Assembly: GCF_051967035.1 (NCBI RefSeq)
Contig: NZ_JBQCKK010000001.1
Coordinates: 310,001-374,000 of the forward strand
Direction: 5' to 3'
Source: Brevibacillus sp051967035
GTDB taxonomy: Bacteria; Bacillota; Bacilli; Brevibacillales; Brevibacillaceae
Length of the DNA: 64,000 bases
Position 1 is the stretch's first letter. The number at the start of each line of letters is the position of its first letter. Below the pieces are notes generated by a model. It had not been told where the DNA came from and made no database searches. It worked only from the letters and a program-made list of their open reading frames with translations. The translations under genes were made by a program, and so were the position numbers. Positions 1-8,296 of the stretch are shown here, piece after piece.

Positions 1-203
1 ATTTGAAATTGGGTCTAAAGGCAGAGGAACCCCGTACTTTTCTAACCGATTTCCAGCTGATTCCTGCTTGTCCAAGCGGCTTGCTTCCTTCTACAATGAC
101 AGTGCGATCCTGGCAGGCCATTGCAGGAATGGCTTGAAACGGCCCCAAGCCTATAGTAGATTAGGAATCGTGTGAATCTTATTCGGAAACGGAGTGAACC
201 TTT
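1..203 (+). other. Untranslated, structured leader of the stalk-domain gene
   Basis: No convincing coding frame is seen. The stretch can fold: an 8-bp inverted repeat (60-67 with 123-130) encloses smaller hairpins, and 131-136 pairs with 146-151. A GAGGAACC segment near 26-33 recalls the core of c-di-AMP (ydaO-type) riboswitches, which often sit ahead of cell-wall and stalk-domain proteins, but the other conserved parts of that class were not found by eye. The 5' end may lie outside the window. Confidence 0.35.
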
Positions 204-989
204 TTGCTGAAAAAACTCGCATCATTCGTGCTGGCACTTGCTTTGGTGCCGATGGCCGCCTTCTCTGCCGCGGCAGCGCCCGTCGCTGCGCAGACGGCTG
301 TCAAGGTGACGTACAATAAAAAAGCGATTGTATTTCCCGATCAAAAGCCTTTGATCCGCGACAGCCGGACATTGGTGCCGATTCGTCCCATTGCGGAAAC
401 ATTGGGCTTCCAAGTCGACTGGAACGAAAAAACGAGAACCGTGACGATTGACAAAGGAAACGACAATATCCGCCTGGTCATCTCGCAAAAAATTGCCAAG
501 CGCAATGGACAAACCATCCATCTGGATGTGCCTGCGCAAATCGTCAACCAGCGCACCGTCGTGCCTGTACGCTTCATTGCCGAGGCGCTGAACTACAAGG
601 TCGACTGGGACCCGGCTACGCAAACGGTTTTGATTGCGGATCAAGCCGCTTCGAACCCAAATGGGACAGAAGGAAAACCTCAGGAGCAGACCAAGCCTGC
701 GGAAGAGGGCAAACAGCAGGATACGGTGAGTCTGATCGACAAGGAAAGCGTCCGAGGCCAATATTTTCTCTTGTCGCCAATGGGGATCTATAAAGTAGCA
801 GGGAAAGTAGACCCGAAGGCAGAGGTTGTCGTGGAATTGGAAGGAACCTCCTATTCTGTCGATGTGAACGCAGACGGAACCTTTGAGTTTTTCCAAACGA
901 CGCACGATGGCATTCGCCAGTTCACGGTGAAGGCAGAAGTAGCCGGTAAAGCGGATACGTTTGAAGGCGAATTCCAGCCCGTAAACTAA
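204..989 (+). CDS. Secreted copper-amine-oxidase-N (stalk) domain protein
   Basis: A 261-residue exported protein. Residues 1-29 form a signal peptide (KK, long Ala/Leu/Val core, Ala-rich cleavage region). Residues about 33-145 are the stalk or copper-amine-oxidase N-like domain, with its two typical repeats RTLVPIRPIAETLG and RTVVPVRFIAEAL. A charged linker (about 150-172) leads to a beta-rich C-terminal domain of about 85 residues, possibly Ig-like. Despite the domain name no copper-oxidase catalytic part is present; such proteins act on the cell surface, often bound to wall. The start is TTG at 204, with ribosome site GGAGTG at 191-196. It is followed by a terminator that also carries the next gene's ribosome site. 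Confidence 0.8.
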   Translation: MLKKLASFVLALALVPMAAFSAAAAPVAAQTAVKVTYNKKAIVFPDQKPLIRDSRTLVPIRPIAETLGFQVDWNEKTRTVTIDKGNDNIRLVISQKIAKRNGQTIHLDVPAQIVNQRTVVPVRFIAEALNYKVDWDPATQTVLIADQAASNPNGTEGKPQEQTKPAEEGKQQDTVSLIDKESVRGQYFLLSPMGIYKVAGKVDPKAEVVVELEGTSYSVDVNADGTFEFFQTTHDGIRQFTVKAEVAGKADTFEGEFQPVN

Positions 990-1010
990 GCCAGCCACTT
1001 CCTGAGTAAG

Positions 1011-1053
1011 AACACCTCCCGCGCACCACACTATGCGCAAGGAGGTGTTTTTT
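1011..1053 (+). terminator. Terminator hairpin whose 3' arm is the next gene's ribosome site
   Basis: AACACCTCC (1011-1019) pairs perfectly with GGAGGTGTT (1041-1049); GCGCA (1021-1025) pairs with TGCGC (1034-1038). A run of six T follows (1048-1053). The 3' arm contains GGAGGTG, the only ribosome site for the lipoprotein gene that starts at 1052 or 1055. Confidence 0.8.
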
Positions 1054-1054
1054 G

Positions 1055-1678
1055 TTGAAGCGAATAGGTGTAAGCGTATGCGCGTCGATTTTGCTTGTCG
1101 GTCTGATGACAGGCTGCTCGCCAAACAAAGAACAAGGCACCGAGGATCGCAACGGAAGCCCGGCCAAATTCGATGCGTACGGGATTAATGTTCGCAATGA
1201 CAACGTAGGAAGGGACAAAGGTCCCGCCGCGATGATGAGCCAGAAAATGGTCCATAACCGCGAGCCGCATCTCGTCGCCCTGCTGGAGCGGCATGCGGAA
1301 AGGTTGCCGGGCGTAGTCGATATCAAGGTGCTGGCATACAAGGACAATCTGCTGGTCGGTGTATGGCCAACAGATACGCCAAAACCCGATGAAGTCAATC
1401 CCCGTCCGTCGATCCCGTATACCCCTGGAAAAATCATTCGCAACGACAATGGCCATACAGATGCGCTGCAAAAGCGCGTGGTCGACCGTCTGCGCAGCAG
1501 GTTGCAGAGCGAGTCGCGTTTCAATCTGATGTACGTGTCCACAAACAAGGCGATATACGATCGTCTGGCCGATATGCACCAGCGCATCCTTCGCGGCGAG
1601 GAAGTCAGCAACGAGGAGTTCCAGGTGCTGGTCAATGACATCGGCTATACAGTGAAAGGCTACAATCTCGTCGATTGA
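1055..1678 (+). CDS. YhcN/YlaJ-type sporulation lipoprotein
   Basis: A lipoprotein of about 207 residues: a positively charged N terminus, hydrophobic core and lipobox LMTGC near residues 17-21, so it is lipid-anchored to the outer face of the membrane. The mature part, with its RNDN segments, conserved basic helix and a central region like YhcN/YlaJ spore lipoproteins, fits that family, whose members localise to the forespore or spore inner membrane. Either TTG 1052 or TTG 1055 can start it; 1055 lies 9 bases after GGAGG and gives the usual MKR lipoprotein beginning. The ribosome site is buried in the terminator of the preceding gene, so expression may need a read-through or remodelled transcript. 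The family call is moderate. Confidence 0.65.
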   Translation: MKRIGVSVCASILLVGLMTGCSPNKEQGTEDRNGSPAKFDAYGINVRNDNVGRDKGPAAMMSQKMVHNREPHLVALLERHAERLPGVVDIKVLAYKDNLLVGVWPTDTPKPDEVNPRPSIPYTPGKIIRNDNGHTDALQKRVVDRLRSRLQSESRFNLMYVSTNKAIYDRLADMHQRILRGEEVSNEEFQVLVNDIGYTVKGYNLVD

Positions 1679-1682
1679 CAAA

Positions 1683-1712
1683 AGACCACCTGGATGCCCG
1701 GGTGGGCTTTTT
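1683..1712 (+). terminator. Rho-independent terminator of the lipoprotein gene
   Basis: An imperfect GC-rich stem (AGACCACC with GGTGGGCT) just after the stop codon, followed by a run of five T. Confidence 0.6.
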
Positions 1713-1796
1713 GTCGAGCGGGGCATGTGGCAGGAGTTTTGCCGAAAATGGGGAAAATAGTCTGGAAGAGTAGGTGAACGGCAAGGAGTGCAACCG

Positions 1797-4700
1797 ATGA
1801 GTCAATTCCAGGTACCCATTTCCAAAATCACTCTTCCTTCGCACAAGCCTTACGTGCTGCGGCGTCCTGCGCTGGCGAGGAAGCTGCGGCTCCTGGCGCA
1901 TGCCCAGCTCTGTCTGATCCACGCCGGAGCGGGCTACGGCAAAACCACATCCTTTGCCACGTTTTTGCACGATGAAGCGCGTCCTGCCTCCTGGTATTTG
2001 ATTGCCGAGGAAGATGCGACTGTAGGCGATTTTTTACGGTGTCTTCTGGCGAGCATCCGGCGTGTGGTGCCCGGCTTTGGACAGTCGCTGGATGCCGTAT
2101 TGAAGCCGGGACAGGGGCAGGAGTATCCGGCGGAAGCCAAGCGGCTCGCGGAATGGTTTGCCCAGGAATGCGTCCTGCTTCCGGACGATTTTGTGATCGT
2201 CCTGGACAACTATCACCGGATTGCCGCCGGAAGTGCAGCCGACTGTTTCGTTTCCCGGCTGGTTGAACTGTTGCCGCATCGCGTCAAGCTGGCGATCTTG
2301 ACGCGCGTCCGTCCCGATTGGACTCAGCTGGAGCTGCTCGCCGCGCGCGGCGAATGTCTGGAGCTTGCGGCGGACGACTTGGCGTTTACGCTGGAAGAGA
2401 GCGAAGCCTTGTACGCGGATCAGTACGATATCGCGCTTACTGACGATGAATGGAAGCAGGTAGAGGAGGTCACGCGTGGCTGGGTGATCGCGCTGCGCTC
2501 GATCGGTGAAAAAATGGCCCGGGGCTTCAAACTCTCTGACAGCCTGCACGAGCTGTCCCGCCTGCTGCATTTGCTGGAAGCGGACGTATGGGTCGGACTG
2601 GACGAGGGCATGCAGCAGTTCTTGATGGAGGCGGCAGTATTGGAATCGTTTACGCGCGAAGACTGCCAGCAGGTCTTGGGCGCGGGGGCGGAGGACATGC
2701 TGCTGGAGGCGAGGCGGCGCAATCTGTTTTTGTACGTGGATGAACGGGGCATGTACGTTTTCCATCCGCTGTTTCAGCGGCTGCTGTCGAGCAAGCTGGC
2801 CTCGCATCAGGACATGTACCGGCGGGTCAACAAGGGGGCGGCCGTCTGGTACCGCCGCAATGGCGACGAGGAGCGGGCCTTTGAGCGGCTACGCCTGATC
2901 GAGCAGTGGGATGTGCTCGGCGCGTGGCTTTGTCTGGCTGCGGAGCGGTTCTTGCGTGCAGGCGTGCTGGACGGTCTGTACAAATGGCTGTCGCTGCTGC
3001 CGGATTCGATCAAGGCGCAGGAGCACTGGCTTTGGTTCTATCAAGGAGAGGTGGAGCGATACCGCTGTCTGTACGCCAAGGCATTCGCCTCCTACGAGCA
3101 GTTTCTTGCTTTTTGCGAGGAAAAGCAGGATCGGATCGGCCTGTGCCGGGGGCTGGAAGGCAAAGCGAGAGTCCATCTCGACAGCGTGCAGGGCGTCCGG
3201 GCGGAGGAACTGCTCAAGCGGGCGATTCAGCTGCTGCCGCCGCAAGAGCAGGAAAGCGAGATGGCGCCAAGGCTGTATCGCTTGCTGGCCGAAATTTATA
3301 CGAATCGGGGAGACTCCAGGCAGGCGGCGGCCTGGTATGAGAAAAGTCAGGAGCTGGAGCAGCAGACAGAGGTAGAATTGGAGTCGCGGCTTTTGTTTCG
3401 CACGGGGCGGCTGAAGTCCTCTATCCAGCTTTTGGAGAACAAATGGCAGCTGGAGCAGACCAGGCATCCGACGTTGACGCGCTCGTATCGGGAAACGTCG
3501 CTGCTCTTGTCCTTTGTCTACGCGCTGAACGGCGAGTGGGAGCGCGGGCTGGAGGCGGCGGAGACGGCCATTCAGCTGGGGCGTGCGGCGCATTCCCCGT
3601 TCGTGGAGGCGAATGGCTACGTCCGCAAAGCGCATGCGGCGCTCATCAGCCAGGGACTGCCTGTCGATGAAATTCGTCAGCTGTACGAAAAAGGCTTGCA
3701 GATGATGGAGGAATTGCAGTCCACGCGCGGAAAATCGGAGACGCTGCTCGGTCTGACGTTGTTCCACGCCAGTCAAAAGGCACTCGATCAGGCGCTCTCC
3801 CACGGCAAGCGAGGCATCCACGAGACGGAAGCCATGCGCGACGACTGGCTGGGCAGCCTGGTGCGGATGGCGATGGGAATTGCCTACGCCAAATGCGGCA
3901 AAGACGAAGAGGCGCTGGAGACGTTTCGCGAATGCTCGGAGCGGCTGAGTCATTGCGGCGACAGCTATCATGTGGCGATTTGCCAGCTGTGGCAAAGCTT
4001 TCTCGCGTATCGCAGCAAGCGGTGGGAGCTGTTCGTCCCCGCGGTGACGCAGGCGCTGTCGCTGATGCAGACAGGGGAATACTCCTTTTTGCTGCAGCGT
4101 CCGACCTTGCTTACCCCTTACGACGTCCAGCAGCTGATGCCGATTCTGCTGGAAGCGGAGCGGCGAAAAGTATCGCCGGAGTACGTTTCCCAGCTGTTGA
4201 ACGACCTCGGCCTGCAAAATGTCACGTTTCATCCCGGCTATACGCTGCGTATCCAGACGCTGGGGGCGTTTCGCGTCTGGCTGGGGGAGCGTGAGCTGAG
4301 TGAGAAGGCATGGCAGCGCGGAACCGCCAAGCTGCTCTTCCAGCTGCTGCTGACGAAGCGCCACCACCTGCTGACTCGGGAGGAAATCATGCATCGCTTG
4401 TGGCCGGACAGCGTCGAGGAGGCGGCGATCCGCGATTTCAAGGTCGCGCTCAATGCCTTGAACAAAGCGCTGGAGCCGGACAGGGCAGCGAGGACCGACA
4501 CCTTTTTTATCCAGCGGCACGGAAGCTCCTACGGATTCAATCTCGCATCGGGCTATCACCTGGATGTCGAGGAGTTTGAGAAGCTGGTCACCTTGGGATT
4601 GGCCGAACAGGACGAACGCCAGGCCGCGCTGTTGCTGGAAAAAGGTCTCAGTTACTACCAGGGCGAGTACATGCCCGAGTGCCGCTACGAGGAGTGGTGC

Positions 4701-4997
4701 GTGGACGAACGGGAGCGAGTCCAGGCGCTGTTTTTGCGGGGAGCGGAGAGGCTGGCGAAAATCCGGCTGGAGCAGCGAGAGCTGGAAAAGGCAATTCGCT
4801 GGTGCGAGGCGATTTTGCGGGTGGACGATTGCTGGGAGGAAGCGTATCGGCTGCTGATGACGGCTTACTACGAGCAAAACAACCGGACGCAGGCGATTCG
4901 CTGGTACAAAAAATGCGTCGCCAAGCTGCAGGAACAGCTCGGGGTCGCGCCGATGCCAGCGACAGAGGAGACGTACAACCGCATCCGGGAAAAATGA
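1797..4997 (+). CDS. MalT-like ATPase with C-terminal SARP-type winged helix and BTAD
   Basis: A very large (1066-residue) transcriptional regulator. It opens with a short lead and an NTPase whose P-loop AGAGYGKTT is at residues 43-51, as in MalT and LuxR-type LAL regulators. The middle, about 340-800, is helical and repeat-like (TPR superhelix), a usual ligand-sensing region. From about 817 there is an OmpR/SARP-type winged helix (IQTLGAFRVW onward, WQRGTAKLLFQLLL) and a bacterial transcriptional activation domain to the C terminus (DCWEEAYRLLM, QLGVAPMPATEE). LAL proteins usually end with a LuxR helix-turn-helix; here a BTAD/SARP effector replaces it. ATG 1797 is preferred to GTG 1788 because AAGGAG at 1783-1788 is 8 bases upstream of 1797 and overlaps the GTG. 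Target and ligand are unknown. Confidence 0.8.
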   Translation: MSQFQVPISKITLPSHKPYVLRRPALARKLRLLAHAQLCLIHAGAGYGKTTSFATFLHDEARPASWYLIAEEDATVGDFLRCLLASIRRVVPGFGQSLDAVLKPGQGQEYPAEAKRLAEWFAQECVLLPDDFVIVLDNYHRIAAGSAADCFVSRLVELLPHRVKLAILTRVRPDWTQLELLAARGECLELAADDLAFTLEESEALYADQYDIALTDDEWKQVEEVTRGWVIALRSIGEKMARGFKLSDSLHELSRLLHLLEADVWVGLDEGMQQFLMEAAVLESFTREDCQQVLGAGAEDMLLEARRRNLFLYVDERGMYVFHPLFQRLLSSKLASHQDMYRRVNKGAAVWYRRNGDEERAFERLRLIEQWDVLGAWLCLAAERFLRAGVLDGLYKWLSLLPDSIKAQEHWLWFYQGEVERYRCLYAKAFASYEQFLAFCEEKQDRIGLCRGLEGKARVHLDSVQGVRAEELLKRAIQLLPPQEQESEMAPRLYRLLAEIYTNRGDSRQAAAWYEKSQELEQQTEVELESRLLFRTGRLKSSIQLLENKWQLEQTRHPTLTRSYRETSLLLSFVYALNGEWERGLEAAETAIQLGRAAHSPFVEANGYVRKAHAALISQGLPVDEIRQLYEKGLQMMEELQSTRGKSETLLGLTLFHASQKALDQALSHGKRGIHETEAMRDDWLGSLVRMAMGIAYAKCGKDEEALETFRECSERLSHCGDSYHVAICQLWQSFLAYRSKRWELFVPAVTQALSLMQTGEYSFLLQRPTLLTPYDVQQLMPILLEAERRKVSPEYVSQLLNDLGLQNVTFHPGYTLRIQTLGAFRVWLGERELSEKAWQRGTAKLLFQLLLTKRHHLLTREEIMHRLWPDSVEEAAIRDFKVALNALNKALEPDRAARTDTFFIQRHGSSYGFNLASGYHLDVEEFEKLVTLGLAEQDERQAALLLEKGLSYYQGEYMPECRYEEWCVDERERVQALFLRGAERLAKIRLEQRELEKAIRWCEAILRVDDCWEEAYRLLMTAYYEQNNRTQAIRWYKKCVAKLQEQLGVAPMPATEETYNRIREK

Positions 4998-5025
4998 AAG
5001 ACCGTGTAAAAGCGGTCTTTTTTTT
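4997..5025 (+). terminator. Terminator after the MalT/SARP-type regulator
   Basis: AAAGACCG (4997-5004) pairs with CGGTCTTT (5013-5020), with a long T run; the stem begins in the stop codon. Confidence 0.85.
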
Positions 5026-5126
5026 CTGCCCAGCACAAGGGCAGCGAAAAGGCTCCGCCATCGCCCAGGGCCAACGATTGGCTGTGTTGCCTGACAAAAA
5101 AACGCCAGCGGATGATGCGCAGACGG

Positions 5127-5155
5127 TTGACAAAACGAGGATGGTTTCGTACACT
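5127..5155 (+). promoter_or_regulatory. Sigma-A promoter of the tetR-exporter operon
   Basis: TTGACA (5127-5132), a 17-base spacer and TACACT (5150-5155). It lies directly upstream of a palindromic operator and 48 bases before the TetR gene. Confidence 0.8.
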
Positions 5156-5164
5156 GATTTTTGT

Positions 5165-5178
5165 ACTGACCAGTCAGT
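5165..5178 (+). promoter_or_regulatory. TetR-type operator
   Basis: A perfect palindrome, ACTGAC-CA-GTCAGT, covering the expected transcription start. It has the TGACCAGTCA core of many TetR-family operators and suggests autoregulation of the operon. Confidence 0.75.
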
Positions 5179-5205
5179 TCAAAACAGGTAAGGGGGACGG
5201 GAGTG

Positions 5206-5808
5206 ATGGCACCATCCAAAAAAGATCAAATTGCCCAAGGAGCGCTTACCGCGTTCGCCCAGCTGGGGTATAGCGAAACGACGATGGACGCGATTGCGGA
5301 GATGGCACAGGTAGCAAAAGGAACGCTGTACTATCATTTCTCGACAAAAGAGGAGCTATTTTTGTACGTGATTGAAAAAGGCGTGAAGATGCTGATTTAT
5401 CATGTGGATCGTGTGATGCAGAACGAAGAGCTGTCGTTGGAGGATCGCATGCTGCATGTGCTGGATGAGCATCTTCGCTTCTTTTCCGAAAATCGTGAGC
5501 TTTGCTTCCTCCTGCTCAGCGTCTTTACGGGCGACGAACAGCGCGATTTGACGGTCGCCAAGCTGCTGACGGGGTATTTTACGATGATGGAAGGCTATCT
5601 GAAACACATGCAGGAGCAAGGCTACATACGCCCGGATATCGAAATCGGGACACTTGCTTCGGGATTGTTCGGCATGGTCGGGTTTACGGCGATCCGCAAG
5701 CAATATCGCAAGGAGCCGTTGGACACAAGGGAAAACCGGCATACGCTGCGCTGCTTTTTGGCAGGCATGCTGCAAGCGAACCAAGCGAATCAACCAAACC
5801 AATCGTAA
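5206..5808 (+). CDS. TetR/AcrR-family transcriptional repressor
   Basis: A 200-residue TetR-family protein. The N-terminal DNA-binding domain spans about residues 6-52, with helix-turn-helix TTMDAIAEMAQVAKGTLYYH and the family signature YYHFSTKEELF. The C-terminal ligand and dimerisation part is divergent, so the inducer cannot be read from sequence. It is first in a probable operon with an HlyD adaptor and an ABC-2 permease, so it probably senses a substrate of that exporter. A clear promoter and a palindromic operator lie just upstream. The start may be GTG 5203 or ATG 5206; both follow AGGGGGA closely. Confidence 0.85.
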   Translation: MAPSKKDQIAQGALTAFAQLGYSETTMDAIAEMAQVAKGTLYYHFSTKEELFLYVIEKGVKMLIYHVDRVMQNEELSLEDRMLHVLDEHLRFFSENRELCFLLLSVFTGDEQRDLTVAKLLTGYFTMMEGYLKHMQEQGYIRPDIEIGTLASGLFGMVGFTAIRKQYRKEPLDTRENRHTLRCFLAGMLQANQANQPNQS

Positions 5809-5844
5809 GGTGCATACAGAAACAACACAGAGGAGAAATCGACA

Positions 5845-7035
5845 ATGAATAAACGTGCATGGATCGGAGTGACCGGTTTTGTGACCGGAATCGCAGTGCT
5901 GGGAACCGTTTTGTTCGCATCCGGCGGAAGCAGTCTGGCCGGGCATACATCGACACAACTGACAGGTGTCATCGAAGGAACGGAAGTGGACCTGTCGTTT
6001 AAAATGGGTGGCTCCATCGAACAGATCGCGTTTCAGGAAGGTGATGAAGTGAAGGCAGGGCAAGTGGTCGCTACCCTGAACAGCGAAGAGTTGCTGGCGA
6101 AAAAGGAACAGGCGGAAGCAGCCTACCGACTGGCGCAGGTGAAGCTCGAGCAGGCGAAAAAAGGCGTGTCGATTGCGGATGACTCAAGCAGTGCCCAGGT
6201 AGACCAGGCGCAAGCGGTAGTCAGCTCGGCCGAGGCCCAGCTTGCGGCAAACAAAAACGGGGCGCGCAGCGAAGAAATCGCCCAATTGAAAGCGAAGCTG
6301 CACGCGGCCCAAACGTCGAATGAGATTGCGATGGCGAATCTGGAGCGGATGAAAAAGCTGCTGGCAGAGGGAGCCGTTCCCCAGGTAAAGGTGGAGGAAG
6401 CGCAATTGCAGGCGGAAAAAGCGCAAGCGGAGCTGAAAGCCGCTGACGAACAGCTGAAAATGGCCCAGTCCGGAGCGCGCCGCGAGCAGGTCGATGCCGC
6501 GCAGGCACAACTTGAGCAGGCCAAGGCAGCCTACAAGCAAGCGGTGGCTGCACGCGGCCAGGTAGGCTTGAAGGAGCTGGATGTGAAATCAGCCGAGGCG
6601 GGTGTGCGGCAAGCCAAAGGCGCCCTGGATGAAATCGAGGCGTATCTGAACAATACGAAGCTGGTAGCGCCAGTGGACGGCGTGGTCAAATCCGTGGCCG
6701 TGCAAAAAGGCGAACTGGTCGCGCAAGGGTTTACCGTCCTTACCCTGCAAGCGAAATCCGACCACTATGTGAAGCTGTACGTCAGCGAATATGCCTTGAG
6801 TCAGATCAAGCCAGGCGACACCGTCAAGCTGTTTGTCCCTGCGCTCAAGCGGGAAGTAGAGGCCCGTATTGCCACGATTGCCCCGGCGGCTGATTTTGCC
6901 GTCAAAAAGGCAACCCAGGAGCTGGGCGATCGCGACATCCGTTCGTTCCAGGTGAAGCTGCTCGTATCTGATCCGGAGCTTCGGCCAGGCTTGACGGTCG
7001 AATGGAAGCTCGAAGGAGCTGTTGAAGGTGAGTGA
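5845..7035 (+). CDS. HlyD-family membrane fusion (adaptor) protein
   Basis: A 396-residue export adaptor. An N-terminal membrane anchor (about residues 7-26) is followed by a split lipoyl/biotinyl hairpin (first half about 38-75, with GDEVKAGQVVATL; second half about 260-300, with VDGVVKSVAVQKGELVAQG). Between them is a long Ala/Glu/Gln/Lys-rich coiled coil (about 75-235) made of degenerate heptads. A beta-barrel and membrane-proximal region end the protein. AGGAGA lies 9 bases upstream of the ATG. The next gene, an ABC-2 permease, overlaps its end, so the two probably form one export system in the cytoplasmic membrane. Confidence 0.85.
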   Translation: MNKRAWIGVTGFVTGIAVLGTVLFASGGSSLAGHTSTQLTGVIEGTEVDLSFKMGGSIEQIAFQEGDEVKAGQVVATLNSEELLAKKEQAEAAYRLAQVKLEQAKKGVSIADDSSSAQVDQAQAVVSSAEAQLAANKNGARSEEIAQLKAKLHAAQTSNEIAMANLERMKKLLAEGAVPQVKVEEAQLQAEKAQAELKAADEQLKMAQSGARREQVDAAQAQLEQAKAAYKQAVAARGQVGLKELDVKSAEAGVRQAKGALDEIEAYLNNTKLVAPVDGVVKSVAVQKGELVAQGFTVLTLQAKSDHYVKLYVSEYALSQIKPGDTVKLFVPALKREVEARIATIAPAADFAVKKATQELGDRDIRSFQVKLLVSDPELRPGLTVEWKLEGAVEGE

Positions 7036-8203
7036 GTTCCCCCGGCTCTTCTGGAGCGAATGGCAAAATTTGTTTGCCAATAAAACAATTCGCAATGTCC
7101 TGTTTATCGTGCCCATCCTTTACTTGACGTTGTTCGGCTTTTTGTACAGCGAAAAGAAAGTGATGAACATCCCGACTGTCATGGTCGATGCGGACCAGTC
7201 AGAGCTGAGCCGCGAGCTGTACCGTGCGTTTGAGGTCGATCAGACGTTCCGGATTACGTCTATTGTCGGATCGGAAGAGGAAGCCATGCGTCTGGTGGAT
7301 CAGGGCGAGGCCCATATCGCTCTGATCATTCCGGCCGAGCTGGAGAAAAATATCAAAGCCGGACGGCCCGCAGAGGTTTTGACGGTCATTGACGGCAGTA
7401 ACATCATGATCTCGAACACCGCTGTCCGCGCCGCAAGCACCGTAGTCAAATCCGTGTCCGCAGGCGCAACGCTGAAGAAAATGGAAGCGAAGGGCAGCTG
7501 GGGAGAGGAAGGGAAAAACCTGTTCACCGGGATTGACTACCGCTACCGCGTCCTGTACAATCCAACGTTCAGCTACATGTCCTTCATGGTCTTCGGCTTG
7601 ACGGGAACCGTGCTGCAACAAGTTTTGTTCCTCGGCATTGTCCTGTCGGTGGCCCAGCAAAAAGAAGCGGGAACCTGGAAGGAAACATTGGCATCCCACA
7701 GCTTTTTCGCCATTACCGCAAGCAAGCTGTTGCCGTACTTTTTGGCGGGCACGCTGAATGTGTTCCTGGGCTTCACCCTGCTGCTGAAAGGGTTCGAAAT
7801 TCCTTATTACGGCAGCACGGTTGACCTGATGCTGGTCGCAACGGCCTTTAACCTGGCAGTGCTCGCCATCGGCTACGCGATTTCCTTCTTCGCCAAAGAC
7901 CAGCTGCAAGCTACCCAGACGGCGATGATGATTGCCGTTCCCTCGTTTATGCTCTCCGGCTTCACATGGCCGCTGGCGTCGATGCCGACGGCGGTTGCCG
8001 CGATTGGGAAATCGTTGCCATTGACCTACTTCCTGGACAGCGTGCGGGAGATCTTGAGCAAAGGGCATGACCTGTCCTACGTCACCCACGATTTGGCGGT
8101 GTTAGGCTTCATGACCGTGTTAGGCCTGTTCTTCGCGTACGTCCTATACTTGTTACAGGCAAGGGAAAAAAAGGAAGTAACTGCTGAAACGACAACGGTT
8201 TAG
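7028..8203 (+). CDS. ABC-2 type exporter permease
   Basis: About 391 residues with the ABC-2 (type 3) layout: one N-terminal transmembrane helix (about residues 22-40), a large extracytoplasmic domain (to about residue 185) and five to six C-terminal membrane helices. It contains a GLTGTVLQQVLFLG segment and the pattern near the end typical of drug or lipid exporters (FMLSGFTWPLASMP). It overlaps the HlyD gene. GTG 7028 is 9 bases after AAGGAG (7013-7018); TTG 7022 is the alternative but only 3 bases away. No ATPase gene is next to it, unlike most exporters of this kind, so an ATP-binding partner must be encoded elsewhere or the system is incomplete. Confidence 0.8.
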   Translation: MSEFPRLFWSEWQNLFANKTIRNVLFIVPILYLTLFGFLYSEKKVMNIPTVMVDADQSELSRELYRAFEVDQTFRITSIVGSEEEAMRLVDQGEAHIALIIPAELEKNIKAGRPAEVLTVIDGSNIMISNTAVRAASTVVKSVSAGATLKKMEAKGSWGEEGKNLFTGIDYRYRVLYNPTFSYMSFMVFGLTGTVLQQVLFLGIVLSVAQQKEAGTWKETLASHSFFAITASKLLPYFLAGTLNVFLGFTLLLKGFEIPYYGSTVDLMLVATAFNLAVLAIGYAISFFAKDQLQATQTAMMIAVPSFMLSGFTWPLASMPTAVAAIGKSLPLTYFLDSVREILSKGHDLSYVTHDLAVLGFMTVLGLFFAYVLYLLQAREKKEVTAETTTV

Positions 8204-8296
8204 CGAGATTTGCAGAAAAGAAACCCTTGTGTTGTAAAGAATCTATCCTATATACTTACTTAAAAAAGGCAGATTCTTCAACGCAAGGGGGACACT

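Noticed and set aside
222..1124. Long minus-strand open frame across the stalk-domain and lipoprotein genes
   Set aside because: Antisense shadow of clear genes; Arg/His-rich composition and no ribosome site.
2889..5219. 776-codon minus-strand open frame
   Set aside because: Antisense of the MalT/SARP gene, which has a P-loop, a BTAD and a proper start; the frame is a GC-skew artefact.
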